Below, piece by piece: positions 32,320 through 41,652 of a stretch of 57,422 nucleotides of DNA. Both the position numbers and the translations under genes were made by a program. The notes beneath the pieces are model-generated. The model was not told the DNA's origin, made no database searches, and saw only the letters and a list, made by a program, of their open reading frames with translations. Each line of letters opens with the position of its first letter. The first letter of the stretch is position 1. This DNA comes from an uncultured Alphaproteobacteria bacterium. GTDB lineage: Bacteria > Pseudomonadota > Alphaproteobacteria > Methylaequorales > Methylaequoraceae. The DNA lies in the NCBI GenBank assembly GCA_902540805.1, contig CACBON010000008.1:1-57422 (forward strand), in the 5' to 3' direction.

Positions 32320-32845
32320 TAACGATAGGAAAGTTTTTTGAATTAAAAAGTTGGTAATGCCACCATTCATTTCTAAAGAAATCCCAACCAGCATCAGTCA
32401 TAATTCCTAAGAGCATTAATCTATTCTGATAGGCCTCCTTAGTAATATCTAAACAACCATGATACGAAAGTCTTGAGAATTCGTCAAAACCAGTCCCCAT
32501 ATCAAGTTCAATATTATTAGAATTTACAAGTGTTAAATCAATTGCAACGCCTCTTGAATGCGGAGAGCCTTTATCAGGAGGGGCAATAAAGTTTGGATCA
32601 GGTAAACATGCCCATAATTTTTTTTGAACATAGACAGGTCTATATGCATCAAATATTTTAATTTTAAGGTTTTGTTTTTTTGCTATCTGAACTGCTAAAT
32701 CTAAATGTTCATAAGCAACTTTATGTATAAAACATTCTTTTGATAAAAACACTTTTTCGTTTGTAAAGTTATTTGGGGTTGAGTACCTAAGATCAATTAA
32801 AACTTCTAATTTTTTTTTGTTTACTTTGACTAGATTTTGATTCAT
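32309..32845 (-). CDS. ddpX: D-alanyl-D-alanine dipeptidase (VanX/DdpX family)
   Basis: 178 residues. Zinc-binding and catalytic motifs of the M15D family: FDAYRPVYVQKKLW near residue 63, SPHSRGVAIDLTL near residue 95 (SxHxxGxAxD) and EWWHYQL near residue 160. It splits D-Ala-D-Ala from peptidoglycan turnover. It is transcribed with the deacetylase gene and divergent from tsaB with a 16-bp gap, so its promoter must lie partly within tsaB. Confidence 0.9.
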   Translation of the reverse strand: MNQNLVKVNKKKLEVLIDLRYSTPNNFTNEKVFLSKECFIHKVAYEHLDLAVQIAKKQNLKIKIFDAYRPVYVQKKLWACLPDPNFIAPPDKGSPHSRGVAIDLTLVNSNNIELDMGTGFDEFSRLSYHGCLDITKEAYQNRLMLLGIMTDAGWDFFRNEWWHYQLFNSKNFPIVNDI

Positions 32846-32861
32846 TTTTAGATTTAAGAAT

Positions 32862-33497
32862 ATGTTATCATTATCAATTTTTAGTTCAAGTCAAAGAATA
32901 TCTGTTGCATTATATGAAGGAAAATTATTAAAAAAATTTTTTGAAAAAATAGTTAAAGATAAAACTAACGATTCTATTTTTTTACTGATTAATAAAGTTT
33001 TAAATAAAAGAACAAATATAAGTAATGTTTTTTTTTCAGTTGGACCCGGAAGTTTCACTGCTCTTCGAGCACTTAAGGCCATCGCTCAGGCAATTGCATT
33101 ATCACATAAAGCTAAAATTGTTAATGTAACAGAATTTGAAATATATTTGTCTTGTTTTAAAAACAAAGAAAATAAAATTTTAGTTTACTATGAAAATTTC
33201 AACAATAATTTTTTTTACCAATTATTTATGCGTGAGAATAAAATGTTTATACCAGATTCAAATTTTTTTTCAGGAAATTTAGAAAAATTAAAAAAATTTA
33301 TAAATGAAGAAAATAGAAAGAATCAAAACTTAACTATAGTTTCAAATTCAAGTAAATTTTTTTCAACATTAAATTTGATAACTGATAATAAAAAGAAAGT
33401 TTTCAAACCTTGTGCTAAAAGGATTGCGAATGCTATTTTTTCTGGTTACGGTCGAGATGATAAAAGTTTGATTTATCATCATACATATTATGAATAA
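32862..33497 (+). CDS. tsaB: tRNA t6A biosynthesis protein TsaB
   Basis: 211 residues. The ASKHA-like N-terminus has LSIFSSSQRISVALYEG, and the hallmark VFFSVGPGSFTALRALKAIAQ is near residue 56. It is needed with TsaC, TsaD and TsaE for threonylcarbamoyladenosine at tRNA position 37. The C-terminal half is poorly conserved. It overlaps rimI by 8 nt. Confidence 0.92.
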   Translation: MLSLSIFSSSQRISVALYEGKLLKKFFEKIVKDKTNDSIFLLINKVLNKRTNISNVFFSVGPGSFTALRALKAIAQAIALSHKAKIVNVTEFEIYLSCFKNKENKILVYYENFNNNFFYQLFMRENKMFIPDSNFFSGNLEKLKKFINEENRKNQNLTIVSNSSKFFSTLNLITDNKKKVFKPCAKRIANAIFSGYGRDDKSLIYHHTYYE

Positions 33498-33951
33498 AAT
33501 TTATATATTACCTTTGAACGAAGACCATTCAAAAGAAATTTTTATGTTACAAAAAAAAAATTTAAGAGATTTTGGATCAAATATTTGGAGAACAGAAGAG
33601 TTAGAAAATTCAATAAAAAATAGTATTTTCCAGGGATATATATTTTCTTTAAATAAAAAAATAAATGGGTTTTGTTTTTTTAAAAAAATAGATGATTTTA
33701 TTGAGATTTACTCTATTTTTGTTGTTCCCGAATACAGAAATAAAGGTGTAGCTAAAAATTTTCTAGACTGTTGTTTAAAATATTGTAAAAAAAATAAACT
33801 AAAAAAAATTGTTTTAGATGTTAATGAGACAAACTTTAACGCAATTAAATTTTATAAAAAACATAATTTTGTTTTCAGTGGGAGAAGAAAAAATTATTAC
33901 AGAAACGAAGAATCTTTCAATGACTCTTTTACAATGTTGAGAATTATTTAA
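33490..33951 (+). CDS. rimI: Ribosomal-protein-alanine N-acetyltransferase RimI-like
   Basis: 153-residue GNAT protein. The acetyl-CoA loop is VVPEYRNKGVAKNFL near residue 76, followed by VNETNFNAIKFYKKHNF near residue 115. The location after tsaB is the usual place of rimI. GNAT enzymes are hard to assign by sequence alone, but the order is a strong sign. Confidence 0.88.
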   Translation: MNKIYILPLNEDHSKEIFMLQKKNLRDFGSNIWRTEELENSIKNSIFQGYIFSLNKKINGFCFFKKIDDFIEIYSIFVVPEYRNKGVAKNFLDCCLKYCKKNKLKKIVLDVNETNFNAIKFYKKHNFVFSGRRKNYYRNEESFNDSFTMLRII

Positions 33952-33953
33952 TT

Positions 33954-34166
33954 TTATAATAGCTCTATCTCAAAAATATTATCATTCTTTTGAGTAACTT
34001 TAAGTTTAAAATTCTTCTTTAAACTATTTTTTAAAAGTTCTAGGTCTTTTTTTCCTTTGAGAATAATAATTTTTTTATGATTAATGTTAAGTTTTATAAA
34101 TTCTTTTGCTTTTAAAAATGTCATTGGACATTTATAGTCAGTAACATCCAAAACTTTTTTTTTCAT
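33954..34166 (-). CDS. TusA-like sulphurtransferase
   Basis: A 70-residue small protein with the family motif YKCPMTFLKAKEF (CPxxxxKxK) at residues 12-24; Cys14 would carry persulphide sulphur. It is convergent with rimI. A role in tRNA thiolation or other sulphur relay is inferred from the family. Confidence 0.85.
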   Translation of the reverse strand: MKKKVLDVTDYKCPMTFLKAKEFIKLNINHKKIIILKGKKDLELLKNSLKKNFKLKVTQKNDNIFEIELL

Positions 34167-34280
34167 TTACCCTCTAAATATGTTACATATAAATATAGAA
34201 TTATTAATTATGATATTTTAATGTAAATTAGTAAAAATTTAACAAAAACTTAATAAAACTTCTATGATAGGTGGAAAAAA

Positions 34281-34697
34281 TTGGAAACACTATTAGAAAA
34301 ATGCAAGAATCTTGGTTTGAAGCTTACTGCACAAAGGAAAATAATTGTTAAGGTTTTATCTCATTCCTCAGACCATCCAGATGTTGAGTCTGTTCACAAA
34401 CGAGCATCTAAAATTGATAAAAGAATTGGTATTGCTACAGTATATAGAACTATTAAGTTATTTGAAGATAACAATTTACTTGAAAAGCATGAGTTTAAGG
34501 GATATAGCTCTAGATATGAAACTGTTAGAGAGAATCATCATCATTTAATTGATATTAAGACTGGAAAAGTTAAGGAATTTAGAAATACGTTAGTAGACGC
34601 TATGCAGAAACAAGTAGCAAAAGAGATGGGTTATACGTTAATAGATTATAGATTAGAGTTATATGCTGTTCCTATCAAAAATCGGTCAAAAAAGTAA
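34281..34697 (+). CDS. fur: Fur/Mur-family metal regulator
   Basis: 138 residues starting at TTG (34281), which places LEKCKNLGLKLTAQRK at the N-terminus; nearby ATG and GTG codons are out of frame. The winged helix has DVESVHKRA and IATVYRTIKLFEDNNLL. The metal site is NHHHLIDIKTGKVKEF, which lacks the CxxC pair of gamma-proteobacterial Fur, as is usual in alphaproteobacterial Fur/Mur. It may respond to iron or manganese. The 3' end overlaps the olsB-like gene by 35 nt. Confidence 0.88.
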   Translation: METLLEKCKNLGLKLTAQRKIIVKVLSHSSDHPDVESVHKRASKIDKRIGIATVYRTIKLFEDNNLLEKHEFKGYSSRYETVRENHHHLIDIKTGKVKEFRNTLVDAMQKQVAKEMGYTLIDYRLELYAVPIKNRSKK

Positions 34698-35613
34698 ATT
34701 AAACCAGGGCAGTTTTTCAAAAGTTGAAAAATTAAGAGATTTTTTTTATAAAATCAAGTTAGTAATAAAAAACTTTATCTACGTTAAAAAATCGTCAAAC
34801 AAAAAAATTGATACAAGCACATGCAATTATATTTCGAAAACTATATTTTCAAATTCAAGATCTCTAGACATTAATTTAGGTCGATTTAACTTAAAAATTA
34901 TTAATGATTCTGACTCATTAATAAATCAAGTTAAAGAGTTAAGACAAAAAAGTTTTTTTAAAAACTCTAAAACCAAACAATCAGATTCTGATGAATATGA
35001 TAAGTTTTGTGATCATTTGGTTGTTATTGACAAGTCTGTAGCAGTCGATTTTGTTGTTGGTACCTATAGACTTTTACTAAAACCAAAATTTCTTGCAAGA
35101 CAAAGATTCTACAGTGAGTCAGAATTTGATATCTCAAACTTATTAGCTGTTAATAAAACCACTCTTTTGGAGGCTGGAAGATCCTGTGTTCATGAACAGT
35201 ATAGAGATGGAAGAATTATTAAGTTATTGTGGAGGGGTCTGGCAACATATATAGTTAATAATCGCGTTGATCTAATTTTTGGTTGTGCAAGCTTTCCATC
35301 CTCTAATTATAAATTATTTATAAAACAACTTTCATATTTGTATCATTATCACAAAACTCCAAAACCTTTAAGAACAAGACCAGTCACAAAACTCAAAGCA
35401 AACTTTAATGTTATGCATAAAAATGCAATCGATGTCGTGCAAGAATTTAGAAACCTACCACCACTTATTAAAGCTTATATTAGGGTAGGAGCGTGGATAG
35501 GCCCTGGAGCTATAGTTGATTCAAAATTTGACACTACTGACGTTCTGATCGTATTAAATTCAAAAAAAATATTGAAAAAATATGCTCAACTTTCTTTTGA
35601 GAAAATTCACTAA
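34663..35613 (+). CDS. OlsB-like N-acyltransferase of the GNAT/hemolysin family (copy 2)
   Basis: 316 residues, the same length as copy 1 at 4661-5611 and similar throughout: CDHLVVIDKS, VVGTYRLLLKPKF, LLEAGRSCVHEQYRDG and FGCASFPSSN are shared. It starts inside the fur gene (ATG 34663), so it is probably transcribed with it. Lacking a Pho box, this pair is likely the constitutive one, and the two OlsB proteins may use different amino acids (for example ornithine versus glutamine). That split is a hypothesis. Confidence 0.8.
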   Translation: MLFLSKIGQKSKLNQGSFSKVEKLRDFFYKIKLVIKNFIYVKKSSNKKIDTSTCNYISKTIFSNSRSLDINLGRFNLKIINDSDSLINQVKELRQKSFFKNSKTKQSDSDEYDKFCDHLVVIDKSVAVDFVVGTYRLLLKPKFLARQRFYSESEFDISNLLAVNKTTLLEAGRSCVHEQYRDGRIIKLLWRGLATYIVNNRVDLIFGCASFPSSNYKLFIKQLSYLYHYHKTPKPLRTRPVTKLKANFNVMHKNAIDVVQEFRNLPPLIKAYIRVGAWIGPGAIVDSKFDTTDVLIVLNSKKILKKYAQLSFEKIH

Positions 35614-36431
35614 TGCTATATTCGCCGATATTATCATTTATTAGGCTAATTATTTTGGTTCCATGGATAACCATAATATCGTTTTGCCAATTCTTCGTCG
35701 TTTGCTTTTGTCAACGTTTTTTCTTTGTTTTTTATAAATTTCTTTTTTTTGGTATAAGAAAAATATTTGGAATTAAATTAAAGGTGTCGGGAGAACAAGA
35801 GCAAAAAAAAGTAATGTTTATTTCTAATCACATTTCTTATTTGGATATTATTATTTTAGGTTCATTAGTTAATGCTGTTTTTGTAGCTAAATCAGAAATA
35901 AGAGATTGGCCAATAATCAATAAACTTTGCATGCTAGGTAAAACAATATTTGTTGAGAGAGACAACCGAAAATCTGTGAAGAAACAAGCTATTTCAATAA
36001 AAGAAAATATGGAGAACGGTTTGAATGTAATTTTATTTCCTGAAGGAACTTCAAGTGACGGTTCAAAAGTATTGAGTTTTAAAAGCTCTCTTTTGGAAGT
36101 CGTTGACCATGAGGAATTAAGAAATTATAAGTTACAACCAATTTCAATTTCCTACAACAAGCTAGACGGCCTTCCCTTGGTTAAGATGCATAGACCTTTT
36201 TTAGCTTGGTTTGGAGCTATGAATCTAGCACCACACGTTTGGAAGTTTCTGGGACTTGGGACTAGTGAAGTTAATATACGCTTTCACAAGTCAGAAAAGT
36301 TTTCAGATTTTTTGAATAGAAAAGAAGCTTGCAGATACTGTTTCGAAAAGATATCAGAACAAGTTATAAAAGACTATCAGCTAATAGAAATTGACAATAA
36401 GATTAAATTAAATGAATTTAAATTCTTGTAA
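35613..36431 (+). CDS. PlsC-family lysophospholipid acyltransferase, OlsA-like (copy 2)
   Basis: 272 residues, the same length as copy 1. Motifs ISNHISYLDIII (HX4D) near residue 70 and FPEGTSSDG near residue 141, then LPLVKMHRPFLAWFGAM near residue 189. The ATG overlaps the stop of the OlsB-like gene (TAATG). As in copy 1, it should add the second acyl chain to the aminolipid or act as a general lyso-acyltransferase. Confidence 0.8.
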   Translation: MLYSPILSFIRLIILVPWITIISFCQFFVVCFCQRFFFVFYKFLFFGIRKIFGIKLKVSGEQEQKKVMFISNHISYLDIIILGSLVNAVFVAKSEIRDWPIINKLCMLGKTIFVERDNRKSVKKQAISIKENMENGLNVILFPEGTSSDGSKVLSFKSSLLEVVDHEELRNYKLQPISISYNKLDGLPLVKMHRPFLAWFGAMNLAPHVWKFLGLGTSEVNIRFHKSEKFSDFLNRKEACRYCFEKISEQVIKDYQLIEIDNKIKLNEFKFL

Positions 36432-36461
36432 AAGATTAAAAACTATTTAATTAATTATAAC

Positions 36462-37793
36462 ATGAATCAATCGTTCTTTATCAAAACCTATGGATGTCAG
36501 ATGAATCAATATGACTCCGAAAAACTTAACGATCTTCTCGAATTTAATGGATATAAACAATCAAATAATTTTGAAGAATCTGATATTGCAATTCTTAACA
36601 CTTGCCATATCAGGGAAAAAGCATCAGAGAAGTTGTATTCAGATTTGGGAAGGCTTTCAAAATTTAAAGAGAACAAAAAAAAGATTGGCAAACAAATGCA
36701 TATTATTGTCACAGGTTGTGTAGCTCAGGCTGAAGGAGATGAGATACTTAAAAGGAACAAAAGTGTAGACTTTGTCTTTGGACCTCAAAGTTTTCACAAG
36801 CTTCCAATGATCCTCAAAAACTCAAATAATGATAAAGTGTACAATGATTTTTTATGTGAGAATAAATTCTCTTCATTAATTCCATCAAAAAGCAAAGAAG
36901 TCAGTAAACTAGTTACAATTCAGGAGGGATGCGACAAATTTTGTTCATTCTGCGTTGTCCCTTACACCAGAGGAGCGGAGTTTTCAAGATCGGTTGAAAA
37001 CATATATGCAGAGGCAATTACTTTGGTAAAAAATGGCGCTAAAGAACTCACACTCCTTGGGCAAAATGTAAGTTCATACGAGTCTGATGTAATAAAAGAT
37101 GGAAAGAAAAAAAAAATTAGATTAAGCGATTTATGCCAAATTTTGTCAGAAATCGTTGGCTTAGAAAGGATCAGATATCTTACATCTCATCCAATAGATA
37201 TTGACGATAATTTGTTAAATCAACATCAAAAAAACTCAAAATTGATGCCATTTTTACATTTACCAATTCAATCTGGCTCTGATCGAATTTTAAAAAAAAT
37301 GAATAGAAAACATAATAAATCTTTTTATTTGAGTTTGATTAAAAAAATCAAAAAGATTAACAAAAATATGGCGTTTTCTTCCGATTTTATTGTCGGTTAT
37401 CCTGGAGAAACAGATAAGGACTTTCAAGAATCTTTGGAGGTAATTGAAAAGGTCAGATTCGCAAGTTCATATTCGTTCAAATACTCACCGAGACCAGGCA
37501 CTCCTTCTTCGTTGAAAGATAACTTCATTGATGAAGACGTATCTGACATGAGACTAAAAGAGATGCAAAGTATTTTGAATAAGCATCAAACAGAATTTAA
37601 TTTGTCTTTTATAGATAAAACTGTAGAAGTTCTTTTTTCTGGTAAAGGAAAAAAACATAATCAATACGTAGGCAGAACCCCACATCTTCAACCTGTTCAT
37701 GTTGTCTCTTCGAAAAGTTTGGAAGGAAAACTCTTGAATGTAAAACTAGAAGATCTTACTTCTTACTCCTTTCACGGGAAGTTATCTACTTAG
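36462..37793 (+). CDS. miaB: tRNA-2-methylthio-N6-dimethylallyladenosine synthase MiaB
   Basis: 443-residue radical-SAM methylthiotransferase. N-terminal UPF0004 domain cysteines are in KTYGCQMNQYDS, NTCHIREKA and VTGCVAQ. The SAM cluster motif GCDKFCSFCVVPYTRG is near residue 155, and a C-terminal TRAM domain ends the protein. It modifies A37 of tRNAs reading UNN codons. First gene of the miaB-phoH-ybeY-corC-lnt string. Confidence 0.97.
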   Translation: MNQSFFIKTYGCQMNQYDSEKLNDLLEFNGYKQSNNFEESDIAILNTCHIREKASEKLYSDLGRLSKFKENKKKIGKQMHIIVTGCVAQAEGDEILKRNKSVDFVFGPQSFHKLPMILKNSNNDKVYNDFLCENKFSSLIPSKSKEVSKLVTIQEGCDKFCSFCVVPYTRGAEFSRSVENIYAEAITLVKNGAKELTLLGQNVSSYESDVIKDGKKKKIRLSDLCQILSEIVGLERIRYLTSHPIDIDDNLLNQHQKNSKLMPFLHLPIQSGSDRILKKMNRKHNKSFYLSLIKKIKKINKNMAFSSDFIVGYPGETDKDFQESLEVIEKVRFASSYSFKYSPRPGTPSSLKDNFIDEDVSDMRLKEMQSILNKHQTEFNLSFIDKTVEVLFSGKGKKHNQYVGRTPHLQPVHVVSSKSLEGKLLNVKLEDLTSYSFHGKLST

Positions 37794-37801
37794 AGAAACA
37801 A

Positions 37802-38818
37802 TTGACAAAAGAATTAAACAAAATCTCAAATACTTTTTCGAAGACAATATCTTTTAATGATAATTCTATTTTACCTATTGTTTTTGGTGAACATGATAAG
37901 TTCCTTAAAATTGTTGAAAATAAATTATGCGTATCGATAGTCACTAGAGGAAATTTACTAAAGGTAATTGGTGAGGCAAACAAAGTAAAAATTACTTGTA
38001 ATTTACTTAAAACATTATTTGAAAATGCAAAAGAGAACAACTTTTTAGACGAAGGTGAAGTCTATGGAATGATAAATATATTTAAGGATAGCAAAAAGGA
38101 AGTACTCGATGATAAAGAAAATATCGATTCATTAAATTTTACAGCCGGAAAGAAATTAATAAAACCAAGATCCAAAAAACAAGTAGAGTATTTTAATTTA
38201 GTAAGGAAGAAAGACCTAGTTTTCTGTTGTGGACCTGCTGGAACAGGTAAAACATACCTGGCGGTTGCGTTAGCAGTCTCAATGTTAAAATCTGGACAAA
38301 TCGAGAAAATAATTTTATCAAGACCAGCTGTTGAGGCTGGAGAAAGGCTTGGATTCCTCCCAGGTGACTTAAAAGAAAAAATTGATCCTTATTTAAGACC
38401 AATTTATGACGCTTTAAACGATATGCTATCTTTTTCAGAGGTTTTGAAAAAGATTGAAAATGGAATGATTGAAATCGCACCCCTGGCTTTTATGAGAGGA
38501 AGAACTTTATCCAATTCTTTTATAATTCTGGATGAATCCCAAAATACAACTGCAATACAAATGAAGATGTTTTTAACAAGGTTAGGTCAAAATTCCAGAA
38601 TGATTGTTAATGGTGATTTGTCTCAAGTTGATTTGCCATCAGGAACTAAATCAGGACTTCGTGAGTCAATAAATATTCTTAAAGATATAAAAGATATTGG
38701 GTTTATCGAGTTTGAAGAAAGTGATGTAGTCAGAAATCCGTTAGTTTCAAGAATTGTGTCTAAATATAATGAGTTCGAAAAAATCCAAAGAGTTGGAGAG
38801 AAATATAAAAAAAAGTAA
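37802..38818 (+). CDS. phoH: PhoH-like ATPase (YbeZ)
   Basis: 338 residues with a TTG start 8 nt after miaB. N-terminal KH-like region, then the PhoH domain with FCCGPAGTGKTYLAVALAV (Walker A) near residue 141, LSRPAVEAGERLGFLPGD, and Walker B FIILDESQNTT near residue 240. YbeZ works with YbeY in ribosomal RNA processing. Despite its name it belongs to the conserved translation block, not to the Pho island. Confidence 0.93.
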   Translation: MTKELNKISNTFSKTISFNDNSILPIVFGEHDKFLKIVENKLCVSIVTRGNLLKVIGEANKVKITCNLLKTLFENAKENNFLDEGEVYGMINIFKDSKKEVLDDKENIDSLNFTAGKKLIKPRSKKQVEYFNLVRKKDLVFCCGPAGTGKTYLAVALAVSMLKSGQIEKIILSRPAVEAGERLGFLPGDLKEKIDPYLRPIYDALNDMLSFSEVLKKIENGMIEIAPLAFMRGRTLSNSFIILDESQNTTAIQMKMFLTRLGQNSRMIVNGDLSQVDLPSGTKSGLRESINILKDIKDIGFIEFEESDVVRNPLVSRIVSKYNEFEKIQRVGEKYKKK

Positions 38819-39284
38819 CCTAAAAATTATTGACATCAGGTTTGATTGTGAAAAGAGTTTTAAAACAAAAAAAATAAAAAGTTTTGTTGAAAAATCTGTT
38901 GAACAAATTCTTGAAATACTCGAATATAAAAAAAGGAAAACGTATGTTTCAGTTTTTTTAACAAACAATGAAGAGATAAAGAAAATTAATTCAAAATACA
39001 GGAAAATTAACAAATCCACAAACGTTTTATCTTTCCCTCAAAATGAACAAAGAATGATCAGTAAATTGGATAATTATTTAGTCTTAGGTGACATTGTAAT
39101 CTCGCTCGAGAAAATTCTTTCAGAGGCACATCAGCAAAACATAAATTTTTTCGATCACCTTCTTCATATGATTGTCCACAGTGCATTGCATTTATATGGA
39201 TTTGGTCATTCAAATCTTAAAGAATCTATTGTTATGGAAGCCAAAGAAAAAGATATAATGAAAAAAATACTTTTAGAATCATGA
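38769..39284 (+). CDS. ybeY: Endoribonuclease YbeY
   Basis: 171 residues from the ATG at 38769; a GTG at 38754 would add five residues. Both overlap phoH by about 50 nt, and no later start fits. RKINKSTNVLSFP and GDIVIS precede the zinc motif HMIVHSALHLYGFGH (HxxxHxxGxxH-like). It matures 16S rRNA 3' ends. The overlap with phoH is longer than usual. Confidence 0.93.
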   Translation: MSSKKSKELERNIKKSNLKIIDIRFDCEKSFKTKKIKSFVEKSVEQILEILEYKKRKTYVSVFLTNNEEIKKINSKYRKINKSTNVLSFPQNEQRMISKLDNYLVLGDIVISLEKILSEAHQQNINFFDHLLHMIVHSALHLYGFGHSNLKESIVMEAKEKDIMKKILLES

Positions 39285-40117
39285 TAAAGAAAATTTACAG
39301 TAATTTCATTTCATTATTTCGATCAAATAAGAAAGAAGAACTTAAGAATGTAATTGAAGACTTGATAGACGAAAATAAAAGTAGCTCTGAAAAAATTGAT
39401 GACGGAACCAAAAACATTTTTAAAAATGTAATAAACCTCAGTGATAAGTGTATAGAAGATGTAATGATACCTAGAGCTGATATAGATGCGGTTTCTTCAG
39501 ATATAAAAATTGAAAAACTTATAACATTTATAAATAAAACCAAACATTCTAGGATTCCTGTTTTTCAAGATAATTTAGATAAGATTATCGGTATGATCCA
39601 TATTAGAGATTTATTTGAAAAAGTTAACAACAAAAAAAAGAAAGAAAATTCAAGTCTCTCAAAAACAATAACAAGAAAGATTTTATTTTCATCTCCTTCA
39701 ATGAAGATTCTTGACCTTTTATTAAAAATGAGATCAGAACAAATTCACATGTCTATAGTCGTTGACGAATTTGGAGGTACTAATGGACTAGTTACAATTG
39801 AGGACCTAGTTGAGGAGATAGTTGGTGAGATAAAAGATGAACATGATTTTGAAGAAATTGGTGAGATAAAGAAAATTTCTAAAAAAACATACGATGTTTC
39901 AGCAAGATTACCTGTTGAAGATTTAGAAAAAAAGATTGGTGGTTATTTTACTGATGAGGAAAAAGAAGATATTGATACAGTAGGAGGTTTGGTTTTTAAT
40001 TTATTAGGCAAGATTCCTAGCAGAGGAGAAGTTATTAACCACAAAAGTGGTTTGGAATTTACAATAAGAGACGCGGATACAAGAAAAATCAAACGAATTC
40101 TTGTTAATGTTAAATAA
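39281..40117 (+). CDS. corC: HlyC/CorC family CBS-domain protein
   Basis: 278 residues: two CBS motifs (about 60-180, with the start DVMIPRADIDAVSSD and the second half IHMSIVVDEFGGTNGLVTIEDLVEEIVGEI), then a transporter-associated CorC_HlyC domain. No membrane domain. Family members help magnesium/cobalt efflux. The stop overlaps lnt by 11-17 nt. Confidence 0.9.
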   Translation: MIKKIYSNFISLFRSNKKEELKNVIEDLIDENKSSSEKIDDGTKNIFKNVINLSDKCIEDVMIPRADIDAVSSDIKIEKLITFINKTKHSRIPVFQDNLDKIIGMIHIRDLFEKVNNKKKKENSSLSKTITRKILFSSPSMKILDLLLKMRSEQIHMSIVVDEFGGTNGLVTIEDLVEEIVGEIKDEHDFEEIGEIKKISKKTYDVSARLPVEDLEKKIGGYFTDEEKEDIDTVGGLVFNLLGKIPSRGEVINHKSGLEFTIRDADTRKIKRILVNVK

Positions 40118-41630
40118 ACCTACAAATTATACTACATTTTTAGTTGGCGGTTTATTAAGTGGCGTTTCCTTCTTTTCAGCCATCTTAATACCTTTTTTGA
40201 TCATTGGACATTATATTTTGATAAAAGGGTTATTTTGTAACGATCGCAAACTTAATTCTTTTTTTTCCGGCTGGTTGTTTGGAGTAGGTTTTTTTCTCGC
40301 TTCCATGCATTGGATTGTGAATCCTTTTTTAGTTTATGAAAAACACAAAATTCTGGCTCCTTTAGCTTTAATTATTTTTCCGTCTTTGATGGCCTTTTTC
40401 TTTGCTTTTCCATGTGTCTTGATTAATAAATTCATAAATTTTCAAAAAATAAATGATTTTTTCTTTACTAAAACTTTATCAATTTCTTTTTTAATTTTTA
40501 TATCTGAATTATTAAGATCAAATATTTTAGGTGGATTGCCTTTTAACCTTTACGCACATCTTTGGATTTTTAATGAAAATTTTATTAAAATTTCATCTTT
40601 TATTGGAGTATTTGGTCTCTCTTTTTTGACAATTTTATGGATAATTACAACAGTATTATTTTTTATAAGAAAGAAGATTAGTTTTATAGTTCCATTAACA
40701 TTTTTTCCAATTGTTTTAATATCATTCTCGATATTCCCACTTAAAGAAAACCAATCTGAATCTAAAACTATCTCTGTAAGAGTTGTACAGCCTAATATTC
40801 CTCAAAATAAAAAGTGGGATCGAACCTTGTTTCAAGAACATTTGGACAAACTATTGACGTTATCGAATAAAGTAAAAAAAGGGGAGCTTTTAGTTGTCTG
40901 GCCAGAGGCAGCAATAACAGGCTTTTTAAACGAGAATGACGATCTCATTACCTACATTAAACAAAAAATTGATGAGAATACAGTCATAATTACTGGAGGG
41001 TTGAGAAGAGAATTTTACGGAGGTGATTTTAAAGTTTTTAATTCCTTTTACATTATAAAAAAAGATGAATTAATTTTTTACGATAAAAAAAAATTGGTGC
41101 CTTTTGGGGAATTTATACCATTTCGATTTTTGTTTAATATATTCAAACTAACACCTGGACAAACCGATTTTAGTAGAGGAGATATGGATGAAATTCTGTT
41201 TTTAAAATTGAAACAAGGAAAAATATATCTTGAGCCTTCAATTTGTTATGAAGCAATATTTCAAACATTTAACAGTAGAAAAATTGAACTTTTAATAAAC
41301 ATTACCAACGACGCTTGGTTTGGAAACTTTACCGGCCCTAAACAACATTTGACTGCATCTATTTTTCGATCAGTTGAAAAAGGAGTTCCACTAGTCCGCT
41401 CGGCCAACTCAGGAATTTCTGTTATAACTGATGAAAATGGAAAGATCTTAAAGAGATTAGATTTGAATACCAGCGGTTTTATCGATCACGAATTAAATTT
41501 AGGCAAAAACGAAACTTTCTTTATGACACACAAAAATATAATTTTGATATATTTAATTTTAGTAATTCTATTTATCTGCATGATTACTGACTTTTTAATA
41601 AAAAAAAGAAAAGATTTGAAAGTTTTCTAA
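40107..41630 (+). CDS. lnt: Apolipoprotein N-acyltransferase
   Basis: 507 residues from the ATG at 40107 (a TTG two codons earlier is less likely). Six to seven N-terminal helices are followed by a nitrilase-fold domain with LLVVWPEAAITGF (catalytic Glu), KKKLVPFGEF (Lys) and EPSICYEAIF (Cys). It adds the third acyl chain to lipoproteins at the inner membrane. Confidence 0.93.
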   Translation: MLNKPTNYTTFLVGGLLSGVSFFSAILIPFLIIGHYILIKGLFCNDRKLNSFFSGWLFGVGFFLASMHWIVNPFLVYEKHKILAPLALIIFPSLMAFFFAFPCVLINKFINFQKINDFFFTKTLSISFLIFISELLRSNILGGLPFNLYAHLWIFNENFIKISSFIGVFGLSFLTILWIITTVLFFIRKKISFIVPLTFFPIVLISFSIFPLKENQSESKTISVRVVQPNIPQNKKWDRTLFQEHLDKLLTLSNKVKKGELLVVWPEAAITGFLNENDDLITYIKQKIDENTVIITGGLRREFYGGDFKVFNSFYIIKKDELIFYDKKKLVPFGEFIPFRFLFNIFKLTPGQTDFSRGDMDEILFLKLKQGKIYLEPSICYEAIFQTFNSRKIELLINITNDAWFGNFTGPKQHLTASIFRSVEKGVPLVRSANSGISVITDENGKILKRLDLNTSGFIDHELNLGKNETFFMTHKNIILIYLILVILFICMITDFLIKKRKDLKVF

Positions 41631-41652
41631 TTTTGAAATAGTAGTAAGGTCT

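Noticed and set aside
34170-34280. Pho box or metal box upstream of the Fur-like gene (TGTTACAT)
   Set aside because: Only one half-site is present and there is no 11-bp partner.
37802-38818. PhoH as a member of the phosphate island
   Set aside because: It sits in the conserved miaB-ybeY-corC block without a Pho box; the YbeZ type acts in rRNA processing.
41631-41652. SAM riboswitch before metK
   Set aside because: Only 22 nt separate lnt and metK, too short for any known SAM riboswitch class.
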